Assembly (NCBI GenBank): GCA_949294185.1
Contig: CASFGA010000002.1
Location: 62,001 to 126,000 of the forward strand
Source: an uncultured Bacteroides sp.
GTDB taxonomy: Bacteria > Bacteroidota > Bacteroidia > Bacteroidales > Bacteroidaceae
Length of the DNA stretch: 64,000 bases
Direction of reading: 5' to 3'
The stretch's first letter is position 1; each line of letters opens with the position of its first letter. The notes beneath the pieces were generated by a model. That model had not been told where the DNA came from. It saw only the letters and a list, made by a program, of their open reading frames with translations, and ran no database searches. Shown piece after piece: positions 38,941 to 46,477 of this stretch. A program made the translations under genes and the position numbers.

Positions 38941-39965
38941 TGGAACAGCGCACCATTATCATCGAAGGAAAAAGACTTTGCATCGGCTACAAGACCGGGA
39001 AAAGTATAAAGACCATACACAAAGACTTGGACTTTGCGCTCCGACGGGGCGAGCTGACCTGTCTGTTGGGCGCAAACGGAGCCGGGAAGTCCACGCTGCT
39101 CCGCACACTTGCCGCCGCCCAACCTCCGCTGGGCGGCAGACTGGAGCTGCTCGGCAGGCCCATATCCGAATATTCAGAGAGGGAACGCTCGCGAACCATC
39201 GGTGTCGTGCTGACAGACAAGACGCAAACCGGCGGACTCACAGTATACGAACTTGTCGCCTTAGGACGCCAGCCACATACCGGCTTCTTCGGACGCCTGC
39301 ACCGTGCAGACAAAGAAATCATCGAGCATGCACTCCACTCGGTCGGCATCCAGAACAAAGCCAGCCACTATATGGCCGAACTGTCGGACGGAGAACGCCA
39401 GAAGGCCATGATAGCCAAAGCGCTCGTACAGGAATGTCCGCTCATACTGTTGGATGAACCTACCGCCTTTCTGGATGTGGTAAGCCGCATCGAGATTATG
39501 AGCCTGCTTCACCGCCTTGCAGCCGAGGAGCAGAAAGCGATACTGCTGTCTACCCACGATATTGAGCAGGCACTGATTCTCTCCGACCGCCTCTGGCTGC
39601 TGACTCAAGGCGGAGGACTGGAATGCGGCATAACCGAAGATGTGATTTTAAACAACCGGATGGACAGCCTCTTCGAGGGACAAACCGAAAGAATCCGCTT
39701 CGACCTGATGCACGGAGTCTTTTCTCCCACCGTGGAAGGCAAGAAATCCATCTGTCTGAAGGCGGAAAACGAAGTGTTATGTCACTGGACGCAGAACGCC
39801 CTGAACAAGCAGAACTATTTTTGTCTGCCTCCATCCGAGACCGGACTGCCGTATCCTACCCTTGAGGCCGTATCTCCCCGGGAATTTACTCTTTCCGCCA
39901 ACGGAAAGACCTATATCTGCCGTTCTTTTGATGAGCTGCTCCAAAAGATAGCATGCCTGCCATAA
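38940..39965 (+). CDS. btuD: Cobalamin ABC transporter ATPase, BtuD-like, with C-terminal extension
   Basis: A 341-residue ABC ATPase. Walker A is GANGAGKST (residues 44-52), the signature is ELSDGERQKAMIAKALV, Walker B is LILLDEPTAFLD, and the switch histidine is in LLSTHDIEQ. The ATG at 38940 is the one in TGATG; an in-frame ATG far upstream lies inside btuC. E. coli BtuD has 249 residues. Here the ATPase part ends near residue 240, and about 100 more residues follow (DSLFEGQTERIRFDLMHGVF to the end, RSFDELLQKIACLP) with alternating strands and no known motif. Some Bacteroides ATPases of this transporter class carry such a tail; its role is unknown. Confidence 0.88.
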   Translation: MEQRTIIIEGKRLCIGYKTGKSIKTIHKDLDFALRRGELTCLLGANGAGKSTLLRTLAAAQPPLGGRLELLGRPISEYSERERSRTIGVVLTDKTQTGGLTVYELVALGRQPHTGFFGRLHRADKEIIEHALHSVGIQNKASHYMAELSDGERQKAMIAKALVQECPLILLDEPTAFLDVVSRIEIMSLLHRLAAEEQKAILLSTHDIEQALILSDRLWLLTQGGGLECGITEDVILNNRMDSLFEGQTERIRFDLMHGVFSPTVEGKKSICLKAENEVLCHWTQNALNKQNYFCLPPSETGLPYPTLEAVSPREFTLSANGKTYICRSFDELLQKIACLP

Positions 39966-40080
39966 ACATTTCTGCCCTTTCAATACAAAATTTCTGACAA
40001 TATCAAAAAAGCACAAGCTCCTACGAAACAAATTATCAAAAATTATCCGACCTGCTGTAACAAAAGCCAAAAGCTTTTCT

Positions 40081-40088
40081 TATTTTTG
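40081..40088 (+). promoter_or_regulatory. Candidate -7 box for GNAT-IbrA-IbrB cassette
   Basis: TATTTTTG fits TAnnTTTG but is only 7 bases before the first ATG of the downstream gene. The transcript would start at about that ATG, so the true start is more likely the ATG at 40108. Confidence 0.4.
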
Positions 40089-40095
40089 CATAACA

Positions 40096-40527
40096 ATGAA
40101 GCTGTCTATGATAAAAGTAATCCAACTGCAAGGAACGGACGCAAACCTTTATGAACGGGTTGCTCCGATGGTCATGAACCCCAAAATTATCAGTTACAAT
40201 CATGGCTATCCATTCAAGACCGGAGAAAAATTCATCTGGTTCATCGCTTTGTCCGATGAAGAGATTATAGGCTTTATGCCCGTAGAAGAAAAAGGCAGAG
40301 AATGGGTAATCAACAATTATTATGTCAATCCTTCCAACGAAAAGAAAGGGTTCAACTCCCTGCTGAAAGCAGTCTGCCAGCTCGAAACAAAAGGCAAAGA
40401 CCTTTCTGCTGTAGTGCAGACCATGCATAAGCCCTATTTTTCCGACTACGGATTCAAGTCTCAAAAAGAATGGAAAGTTTATCTAAAAATGACAAGAACC
40501 TCTCAAGATGAATCAGGACAAGAATAA
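40096..40527 (+). CDS. GNAT-like acetyltransferase domain protein
   Basis: A 143-residue small protein that looks like a short GNAT acetyltransferase fold: KFIWFIALSDEEIIGFMPVEEKG (strands 2-4 with the usual glycine), INNYYVNPSNEKKGFNSLLKAV (the loop and helix that hold acetyl-CoA, with a weak R/QxxGxG-like motif) and MHKPYFSDYGFKSQKEWKVYLKM at the end. The acetyl-CoA motif is degenerate, so activity is uncertain. The -7 box at 40081-40088 would put the transcription start almost on the ATG at 40096; a start at 40108 (MIKVIQLQG) would fit the promoter better. The stop overlaps the next gene by 20 bases. Sequence here is clearly more A/T-rich than the B12 operon next to it. Confidence 0.65.
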   Translation: MKLSMIKVIQLQGTDANLYERVAPMVMNPKIISYNHGYPFKTGEKFIWFIALSDEEIIGFMPVEEKGREWVINNYYVNPSNEKKGFNSLLKAVCQLETKGKDLSAVVQTMHKPYFSDYGFKSQKEWKVYLKMTRTSQDESGQE

Positions 40528-41812
40528 AAAGGCAAAGAACGTATACGAACTGGCTCAAGAACGGTTGGATATCATCTTCAGAGAGTTTGACAACATTTAT
40601 GTGTCCTTCTCCGGAGGAAAAGACAGCGGTGTACTATTGAATTTATGTATAGACTATATCCGCAAACATAACCTGAAAATCAAATTGGGGGTCTTTCATC
40701 TGGATTATGAAATCCAGTACAAAATGACGATTGATTATGTAGACCGCATATTGGAAGCCAATAAAGACATCCTGGAAGTATATCGGATATGCGTTCCTTT
40801 CAGGGTAAGGACATGCACTTCCATGCATCAAAGCTACTGGCGGCCTTGGGATCAGGAAATGAAGAAGCTATGGGTGCGCCCTATGCCCAAGGATGTAATG
40901 ACGGAAAAAGACTTCCCCTTTCTGCATGAAAAGATGTGGGACTACGAATTCCAGTTGAAATTCGCGGCCTGGCTGCATGAAAAAAAAGATGCCGTGCGCA
41001 CTGCATGTCTGGTCGGGATACGTACTCAGGAAAGTTATAACCGGTGGCGTACCATCTATGGAGGGAACAAAATGCAGTATTACCACCATTATCAGTGGAG
41101 TTACAAGATAGCCAACGATGTCTTTAACTTCTATCCGATATTCGATTGGAAGACTACAGACATATGGGTTGCCAATGGAAAATTCGGTTGGGATTATAAC
41201 AAACTGTATGATTTGTACTATCAAGCGGGTGTCAACTTAGAGCGCCAACGGGTGGCAAGCCCTTTCATCAGCGAAGCTATCCAGAGTCTACATTTATATA
41301 AATGCATTGATCCGGACACTTGGGGCAAGATGATAAGCCGCGTTAACGGCATCAACTTCACCGGCATATACGGAACAACCTATGCGATGGGCAGGAGCGG
41401 AGTCAAATTACCCGATGGCCATACCTGGAAATCCTATATGGAATTTCTGCTTTCCACCCTGCCCGAAGAAACAAGGCGAAACTATCTGAGCAAATTACAT
41501 ACCAGTATCAAATTCTGGAGGACTAAGGGAGGATGCCTCAGCGACGAGACCATCCAGAAGTTGATTGACCTGCATATCCCGATAGAGGTAAGGAATCTGA
41601 CAAATTACAAGACGCACAAAAAGCCGGTCATGATGGAGTATCTGGATGATATCAATATTCCGGAATTCCGCGAAATCCCGACATATAAACGGATGTGCCT
41701 TTGCATACTTCGCAATGACCACGCATGCAAATACATGGGATTCGCACTTACCAAGCAAGAAAGCCAAATGAAAGACTACATACTGAAACAATATAAAGAT
41801 ATATGGACATAA
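40508..41812 (+). CDS. ibrA: PAPS-reductase-like ATP-pyrophosphatase protein, IbrA/DUF3440 family
   Basis: A 434-residue protein whose first 200 residues form the PP-loop ATP-pyrophosphatase fold of PAPS reductases, with SGGKDS (residues 35-40) as the phosphate-binding loop, followed by a DUF3440-like region (TYKRMCLCILRNDHACKYMGFALTKQE near the end). In E. coli the paired genes ibrA and ibrB, of this and the next family, are named for control of immunoglobulin-binding proteins; the biochemical activity of IbrA is not known. It overlaps the GNAT-like gene by 20 bases and the IbrB-like gene by 10, so the three are tightly coupled. The A/T-rich composition (20 G/C in 60 at 40621-40680) suggests recent transfer. 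Confidence 0.82.
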   Translation: MNQDKNKKAKNVYELAQERLDIIFREFDNIYVSFSGGKDSGVLLNLCIDYIRKHNLKIKLGVFHLDYEIQYKMTIDYVDRILEANKDILEVYRICVPFRVRTCTSMHQSYWRPWDQEMKKLWVRPMPKDVMTEKDFPFLHEKMWDYEFQLKFAAWLHEKKDAVRTACLVGIRTQESYNRWRTIYGGNKMQYYHHYQWSYKIANDVFNFYPIFDWKTTDIWVANGKFGWDYNKLYDLYYQAGVNLERQRVASPFISEAIQSLHLYKCIDPDTWGKMISRVNGINFTGIYGTTYAMGRSGVKLPDGHTWKSYMEFLLSTLPEETRRNYLSKLHTSIKFWRTKGGCLSDETIQKLIDLHIPIEVRNLTNYKTHKKPVMMEYLDDINIPEFREIPTYKRMCLCILRNDHACKYMGFALTKQESQMKDYILKQYKDIWT

Positions 41813-42354
41813 AGAAAGAAGAATACCAAAGTCCGGTATACCACGTAAGAGCCGTCCCGGTAGAAAAAGTGATAGCAAACAATTATAATCCCAACGTAGT
41901 GGCACCGCCCGAAATGAAGCTGCTGGAACTTTCCATATGGGAAGACGGATTCACTATGCCCTGCGTATGCTATTATGATGAAGATAATGACAAATATATT
42001 ATCGTAGACGGTTTCCATCGCTATACGGTATTAAAGACCTCGAAACGCATCTACAAACGAGAGAAAGGACTGCTTCCGGTGGTCGTAATCAACAAGGATC
42101 TTTCGCACCGCATAGGATCTACCATCCGCCATAACCGTGCCCGAGGCACACATGACATAGGCCTGATGACCAATATTGTGGCCGAACTGACCCGTGCAGG
42201 CATGTCAGACTCGTGGATCATGAAGAATATAGGAATGGACAAAGACGAACTGCTGCGTTTGAAACAGATATCAGGACTTGCCGCACTCTTTGCCAAACAG
42301 GATTTCTCCATACCTGACCACAAGGGGAATATACCCGAAGAAAATGATGACTAA
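41803..42354 (+). CDS. ibrB: ParB/Srx-like domain protein, IbrB family
   Basis: A 183-residue protein of the ParB/sulfiredoxin fold. Key stretches are ERL-like VEKVIANNYNPNVV, KYIIVDGFHRYTVL (residues 65-77) and HNRARGTHDIGLM (110-122), followed by a helical region with IVAELTRAGMSDSWIMKNIGMDKDELLRLKQI that resembles the ParB DNA-binding helix-turn-helix. It is shorter than chromosome-partition ParB, and no ParA partner is nearby, so partition is unlikely. IbrA and IbrB homologues are often side by side, as here. IbrB probably works with IbrA on a shared substrate or as a regulator. Confidence 0.8.
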   Translation: MDIKKEEYQSPVYHVRAVPVEKVIANNYNPNVVAPPEMKLLELSIWEDGFTMPCVCYYDEDNDKYIIVDGFHRYTVLKTSKRIYKREKGLLPVVVINKDLSHRIGSTIRHNRARGTHDIGLMTNIVAELTRAGMSDSWIMKNIGMDKDELLRLKQISGLAALFAKQDFSIPDHKGNIPEENDD

Positions 42355-42388
42355 ACCAAAATTCCGTATCAAAAGGGAAAATAAAATT

Positions 42389-42880
42389 ATGAAAAGAATC
42401 GGACTTTTATCTGATACGCATGCTTTTTGGGATGAACGTTATCTGAAATATTTTAAAGACTGTGATGAAATCTGGCATGCAGGCGATATCGGTTCCATGG
42501 ATATAGTGGAACGCCTGCAGGCATTCCGCCCGCTGCGCGCTGTCTACGGCAATATCGACGGACAAGACATCCGGCGGATGTTTCCGGAAACTGTCCGTTT
42601 CACGATAGAAGGAGCGGATGTCATCATGAAGCATATAGGAGGCTATCCCGGCAGGTATGATCCTTCCATTCGGGAAGCTCTTTTCGTACGTCCGCCCCAA
42701 CTGTTTGTCTGCGGACACTCGCACATCCTGAAAGTTAAATACGACAAAACGCTGAGGATGCTCCATATCAACCCCGGAGCTGCCGGGAGATACGGCTTCC
42801 ATAAGGTGCGCACTCTGGTCCGTTTCAATATAGATGCAGGAACGTTTGGCAACTTAGAAGTAATCGAACTAAACGATTAA
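42389..42880 (+). CDS. YfcE-type metallophosphoesterase
   Basis: A 163-residue calcineurin-type phosphoesterase of the small YfcE/MJ0936 group. The metal-binding residues are present in order: Asp9 and His11 (LLSDTHAF), Asp33 (HAGDIGS), Asn55 (VYGNIDG), and the terminal histidine motif VCGHSHILK. It acts on an unknown phosphodiester in the cytoplasm. The ATG at 42389 is preferred because it begins KRIGLLSDTH; another ATG at 42344 would overlap the IbrB gene and add 15 residues. It follows IbrB by 34 bases and could belong to that transcript or be its own. Confidence 0.9.
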   Translation: MKRIGLLSDTHAFWDERYLKYFKDCDEIWHAGDIGSMDIVERLQAFRPLRAVYGNIDGQDIRRMFPETVRFTIEGADVIMKHIGGYPGRYDPSIREALFVRPPQLFVCGHSHILKVKYDKTLRMLHINPGAAGRYGFHKVRTLVRFNIDAGTFGNLEVIELND

Positions 42881-42951
42881 AAGTTTAAAACGCTTGCTTC
42901 TTCCGAAAATCTTTCCGAAATTTGCACACCGAAAAGAGAAACTCAAAAAAC

Positions 42952-44091
42952 ATGAAGACTTATCTAGTTACAGGAGCAGCCGGCTTCATCGGGGCAAATT
43001 ACCTGAAATACATGTTGGCTAAATATGACAATATCAAGATTGTCGTATTGGATGCCTTGACATATGCAGGCAATCTTGAGACAATTGCCAAGGATATAGA
43101 CAACGAACGCTGCGTCTTTGTAAAAGGAAATATCTGTGATCATGATCTGGCTGACCGCCTCTTCAGTGAATATAAGTTTGACTATATTGTGAACTTTGCC
43201 GCTGAAAGTCATGTGGATCGTAGTATCGAAAATCCCCAACTGTTCCTTCAAACCAACATTCTGGGCACACAAAATCTGCTTGATGCCGCCCGCAGAGCCT
43301 GGGTTACAGGAAGAGACGAATACGGATATCCCACATGGAGGAAAGGAGTACGGTATCATCAGGTTTCTACTGACGAGGTATACGGCTCTTTAGGTGCTGA
43401 AGGTTTTTTTACGGAAAACACGCCAATCTGTCCGCACAGCCCGTACAGCGCATCGAAAGCAAGTGCAGACCTGATTGTCATGGCATATCGGGATACATAT
43501 AAAATGCCCGTAACCATCACCCGCTGCTCCAATAATTACGGCCCATACCATTTCCCGGAAAAGCTGATACCGCTGATCATCAAGAATATCCTTGAGGGGA
43601 AAAGACTTCCGGTATATGGAGACGGTTCGAATGTACGTGACTGGCTGTATGTGGAAGATCACTGCAAGGCTATCGACCTGGTGGTAACACAAGGAAAAGA
43701 CGGGGAAATCTATAATGTGGGCGGGCATAACGAAAAACAAAACATTGAAATCGTAAAGCTCACCATAGCAACCGTCCACCGACTGATGAGCGAATATCCA
43801 GAATACCGCAAGATATTGAAGAAAAAAGAGCTCAACGCCAACGGAGAGATTGACATCGACTGGATAAACGATTCTCTTATTTCATTTGTGAAAGACCGTC
43901 TGGGTCATGACCAACGTTATGCCATCGACCCAACTAAGATCATGCATGACTTGGGATGGCAGCCGGAAACCAAATTCGAGGACGGCATCGTAAAAACCAT
44001 CGAATGGTATCTGAACAATCAAGGATGGGTAAAGAACGTTACCAGTGGCGACTATCAGAACTATTATGAAAATATGTATAAAAACCGGTGA
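42952..44091 (+). CDS. rfbB: dTDP-glucose 4,6-dehydratase
   Basis: A 379-residue short-chain dehydrogenase/reductase that makes dTDP-4-keto-6-deoxyglucose, the second step of dTDP-rhamnose synthesis. The NAD motif is TGAAGFIG near the N terminus; the catalytic YxxxK is in HSPYSASKASADLIV; and the stretch VRYHQVSTDEVYGSLG gives the catalytic Thr/Asp/Glu triad of 4,6-dehydratases. It is slightly longer than the 355-residue enterobacterial form, with an insert of about 25 residues near 290-315 (KKKELNANGEIDIDWINDSL). The partner rfbD is 8 kb away; rfbA and rfbC are not in the window. A strong terminator follows. Confidence 0.93.
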   Translation: MKTYLVTGAAGFIGANYLKYMLAKYDNIKIVVLDALTYAGNLETIAKDIDNERCVFVKGNICDHDLADRLFSEYKFDYIVNFAAESHVDRSIENPQLFLQTNILGTQNLLDAARRAWVTGRDEYGYPTWRKGVRYHQVSTDEVYGSLGAEGFFTENTPICPHSPYSASKASADLIVMAYRDTYKMPVTITRCSNNYGPYHFPEKLIPLIIKNILEGKRLPVYGDGSNVRDWLYVEDHCKAIDLVVTQGKDGEIYNVGGHNEKQNIEIVKLTIATVHRLMSEYPEYRKILKKKELNANGEIDIDWINDSLISFVKDRLGHDQRYAIDPTKIMHDLGWQPETKFEDGIVKTIEWYLNNQGWVKNVTSGDYQNYYENMYKNR

Positions 44092-44119
44092 GGAATATCC
44101 TTTCCGCCGGATTTGACCT

Positions 44120-44169
44120 ATAAGATTGCGGGGCTTTGCCATAAAAGTGGCAAAGCCCCGCAATCTTAT
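44120..44169. terminator. Strong bidirectional terminator between rfbB and GH29 gene
   Basis: A perfect 22-bp stem (44120-44141 with 44148-44169) with a six-base loop between convergent genes. It is the longest perfect hairpin in the window. Confidence 0.88.
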
Positions 44170-44182
44170 AAAAGCGTCTTAC

Positions 44183-46282
44183 TCACAAAGCCATGCGGCG
44201 CAAGCGGATGCGCAGATTGGACAACTCCGTATCTGCATGAGGCGAACGGAGGCCATGCTGCCTTACAGTCAGTGTATGACTCTTTCCCGTAAATGCATCA
44301 GGCAGAATGAAATCCTGACGGTATACCGCCTGCTCTGCCGCCGGACGGAGCAGATAGCCGTTTTTCGCTTCAAAACGGTTGTATGAACGAAGGACAATCT
44401 GATTATCTCCCTTGGAAAGCGGAAGTATTACCGTTTCCGTACGGAACTTGCTGCGGTAGGGATTCAAATGTTTCATTACCGACTTCCCGTTCAGAAACAC
44501 TTCAATCCCGTCGCCTGCCCCCACTTCCATCACTATACGCTGCGCACGCGAAGCGTATACTTCCTGCATCACGAAACAAGACGACAGAATGTCACACGGA
44601 AATTCATCCTGCTCTTTCTCCGTCAGCTCCCATCTTCCCCCGCGCACGGGCGGATGCTGCATATCTGTATGCAGGACAGAAGGAGCGTCGAACACGCCAC
44701 TTCCGTCACGGCAGACATAACGGTCGCCCCATTTTATTTCTGCAAGCGGCAACTGCCTCAAGGCTTCCTTTTCGCCCCGATCGAGTGTAACAAAATAAGT
44801 ATGCCCATCTACCGTCAGTTCGACCGTCTTGCCTTTTTCTTGCGCAGTATATACAAATTCCAGTTGCTTCAGCATTACCTGCTCAAAGTTCCACGCATAA
44901 CCCACTGTGCTCCGGTAATTGCTGTAATAGTCAAAGCCGGAATAACTGTAAGCCGGGGTCGCATTATGTGCGGTCAGCGTCATGCTCCGCACCGGATCGG
45001 CAGTCTGCGGTTCTATTTCACGGTCAAACTCAAGCGTCAGCACGTGTATGATTTCATCTTTATAGGCGGAAGCGGGAACGGTCAACTCGATGTCATCGCC
45101 ATATTGCAGGTAGGTAGCCATCTTTCCGTCACCTTTTTTCAATGTATATCCCGGCATGTGCAGACTTATCTTCCCGTCTTCCGGATATTTTCCCGTAGAG
45201 AAAAGATAAAGACAGTTGCCTTTACGCGTCACTACACCCCAGTCAAAAGTAGAGTTGAACGGTGAAGCCTCCGCCCCATACACGGCATAACCGTAACGTT
45301 TCAGCCACTCGCCCATGTTTTCCAACACCTTCTTCTCAAAAGACACGACTGCCCCGTCTCCTTTCGGTCCGATATTAAGCAGATAGTTTCCACCGTGCGA
45401 AACTACGCGCACCATGTCTGCCAGCTTTTCTCTTGCCTTAATCTCGGCATCTCCCCGCTCCTGCCACGAGCGATAGCCCCATGTTTCGTCAAACATTGAG
45501 GCTGCACTCTGCCATGCCGTCTGCAAATAACTTTCGGAAAAGGCGTTGTCTGCCATCACACAAAAGTCATACGCATCATTTCCCAGGCGTCCGCTCACCA
45601 TACAGTCCGGCTGCAACGCATGTACCAACCGGTAAAGCTCCTCGCTTTGTTCGGGAGTGTTCGAGCCCATATCAAACCAAAGTTCCGAAATGTCGCCGTA
45701 ATTCGTCAGCAATTCCCTAAGCTGAGCCTTCGTATACTCATGATGAGCAGACGGTATGAAGTCGGCATTATGTCCCGACATGGGAGACGCTTCGGGAAAA
45801 TGCCAGTCAATAAGCGAGTAATAGAGTCCGAACCGAAGTCCGCCACGGCGGCAGGCATCGGCAAGCTCCTTCACAAAATCTCTTTTGCAAGGGGCGGCAT
45901 CGTAGCTGTTGTAGCCGGTAGTGGCTGTGCGGAACATGCAAAATCCGTCGTGATGCTTTGATGTAAAGACCACCGACCTCATGCCCGCCCGCTTTGCCAG
46001 TGCCACAATGGAGTCGGCATCGAATCTTTCCGGATTGAAATCCCCGGCCAATGCGGCATACCGCTCTTCGGGAACAGGAGCAAACGCCTGAATCTGTTCG
46101 CTATATCCCTGTGCAACGGGTTTTCCATCCCATACGCCGCCCGGTACGGAATAAAGGCCGAAGTGGATGAACATGGAAAACTTGTTTTCATGCCATATCC
46201 GAAATGCCTCCGGAGACACTTGCGCCTGCATTCCTATCGCAGCCATAATCCAAACACATAAGAAAAGAACCGGTTTCTTCAT
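44183..46282 (-). CDS. GH29 alpha-L-fucosidase, exported
   Basis: A 699-residue glycosidase of family GH29, which removes alpha-linked L-fucose from glycans such as mucin or milk oligosaccharides. The signal peptide ends near GMQAQ (about residue 21). The catalytic barrel includes FSMFIHFGLYSVPGG, the substrate-site SKHHDGFCMF and the nucleophile Asp in ELWFDMGSN; the C-terminal 300 residues form beta-sandwich domains including a galactose-binding-like segment. The start at 46282 opens the signal; a start 9 bases earlier is possible. A -7 box lies 25 bases upstream. It is expressed alone on the minus strand. Confidence 0.88.
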   Translation of the reverse strand: MKKPVLFLCVWIMAAIGMQAQVSPEAFRIWHENKFSMFIHFGLYSVPGGVWDGKPVAQGYSEQIQAFAPVPEERYAALAGDFNPERFDADSIVALAKRAGMRSVVFTSKHHDGFCMFRTATTGYNSYDAAPCKRDFVKELADACRRGGLRFGLYYSLIDWHFPEASPMSGHNADFIPSAHHEYTKAQLRELLTNYGDISELWFDMGSNTPEQSEELYRLVHALQPDCMVSGRLGNDAYDFCVMADNAFSESYLQTAWQSAASMFDETWGYRSWQERGDAEIKAREKLADMVRVVSHGGNYLLNIGPKGDGAVVSFEKKVLENMGEWLKRYGYAVYGAEASPFNSTFDWGVVTRKGNCLYLFSTGKYPEDGKISLHMPGYTLKKGDGKMATYLQYGDDIELTVPASAYKDEIIHVLTLEFDREIEPQTADPVRSMTLTAHNATPAYSYSGFDYYSNYRSTVGYAWNFEQVMLKQLEFVYTAQEKGKTVELTVDGHTYFVTLDRGEKEALRQLPLAEIKWGDRYVCRDGSGVFDAPSVLHTDMQHPPVRGGRWELTEKEQDEFPCDILSSCFVMQEVYASRAQRIVMEVGAGDGIEVFLNGKSVMKHLNPYRSKFRTETVILPLSKGDNQIVLRSYNRFEAKNGYLLRPAAEQAVYRQDFILPDAFTGKSHTLTVRQHGLRSPHADTELSNLRIRLRRMAL

Positions 46283-46307
46283 AACGCTCAACGGACTGAT
46301 TTTTCTA

Positions 46308-46315
46308 CAAAGATA
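46308..46315 (-). promoter_or_regulatory. Candidate -7 box for GH29 gene
   Basis: TATCTTTG on the minus strand fits TAnnTTTG and lies 25 bases before the GH29 start. No -33 box at 19 bases. Confidence 0.45.
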
Positions 46316-46422
46316 AGATTTCTTCGGTTCACAACGAATTTTTCACTTGTCCAAATATAAAAACCATCCGGAGAAAAGCATGATTTGCTTCCGTCAAAAA
46401 CAAGATATGCCCCTATAAAAAG

Positions 46423-46457
46423 AAGAGACTCGGCCGTGAGTCGCGGCCGAGTCTCTT
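46423..46457 (-). terminator. Terminator after purL (minus strand)
   Basis: A 14-bp perfect stem (46423-46436 with 46444-46457) begins 20 bases after the purL stop on the minus strand. The transcript then runs into T bases. Confidence 0.82.
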
Positions 46458-46477
46458 GTCATAAAGAAAAAGTCTCC

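Noticed and set aside
41803..42354. ParB-like gene as part of a plasmid or chromosome partition system
   Set aside because: No ParA ATPase is adjacent, no parS-like repeats are seen, and the neighbour is an IbrA-like gene, which fits the IbrB family instead.
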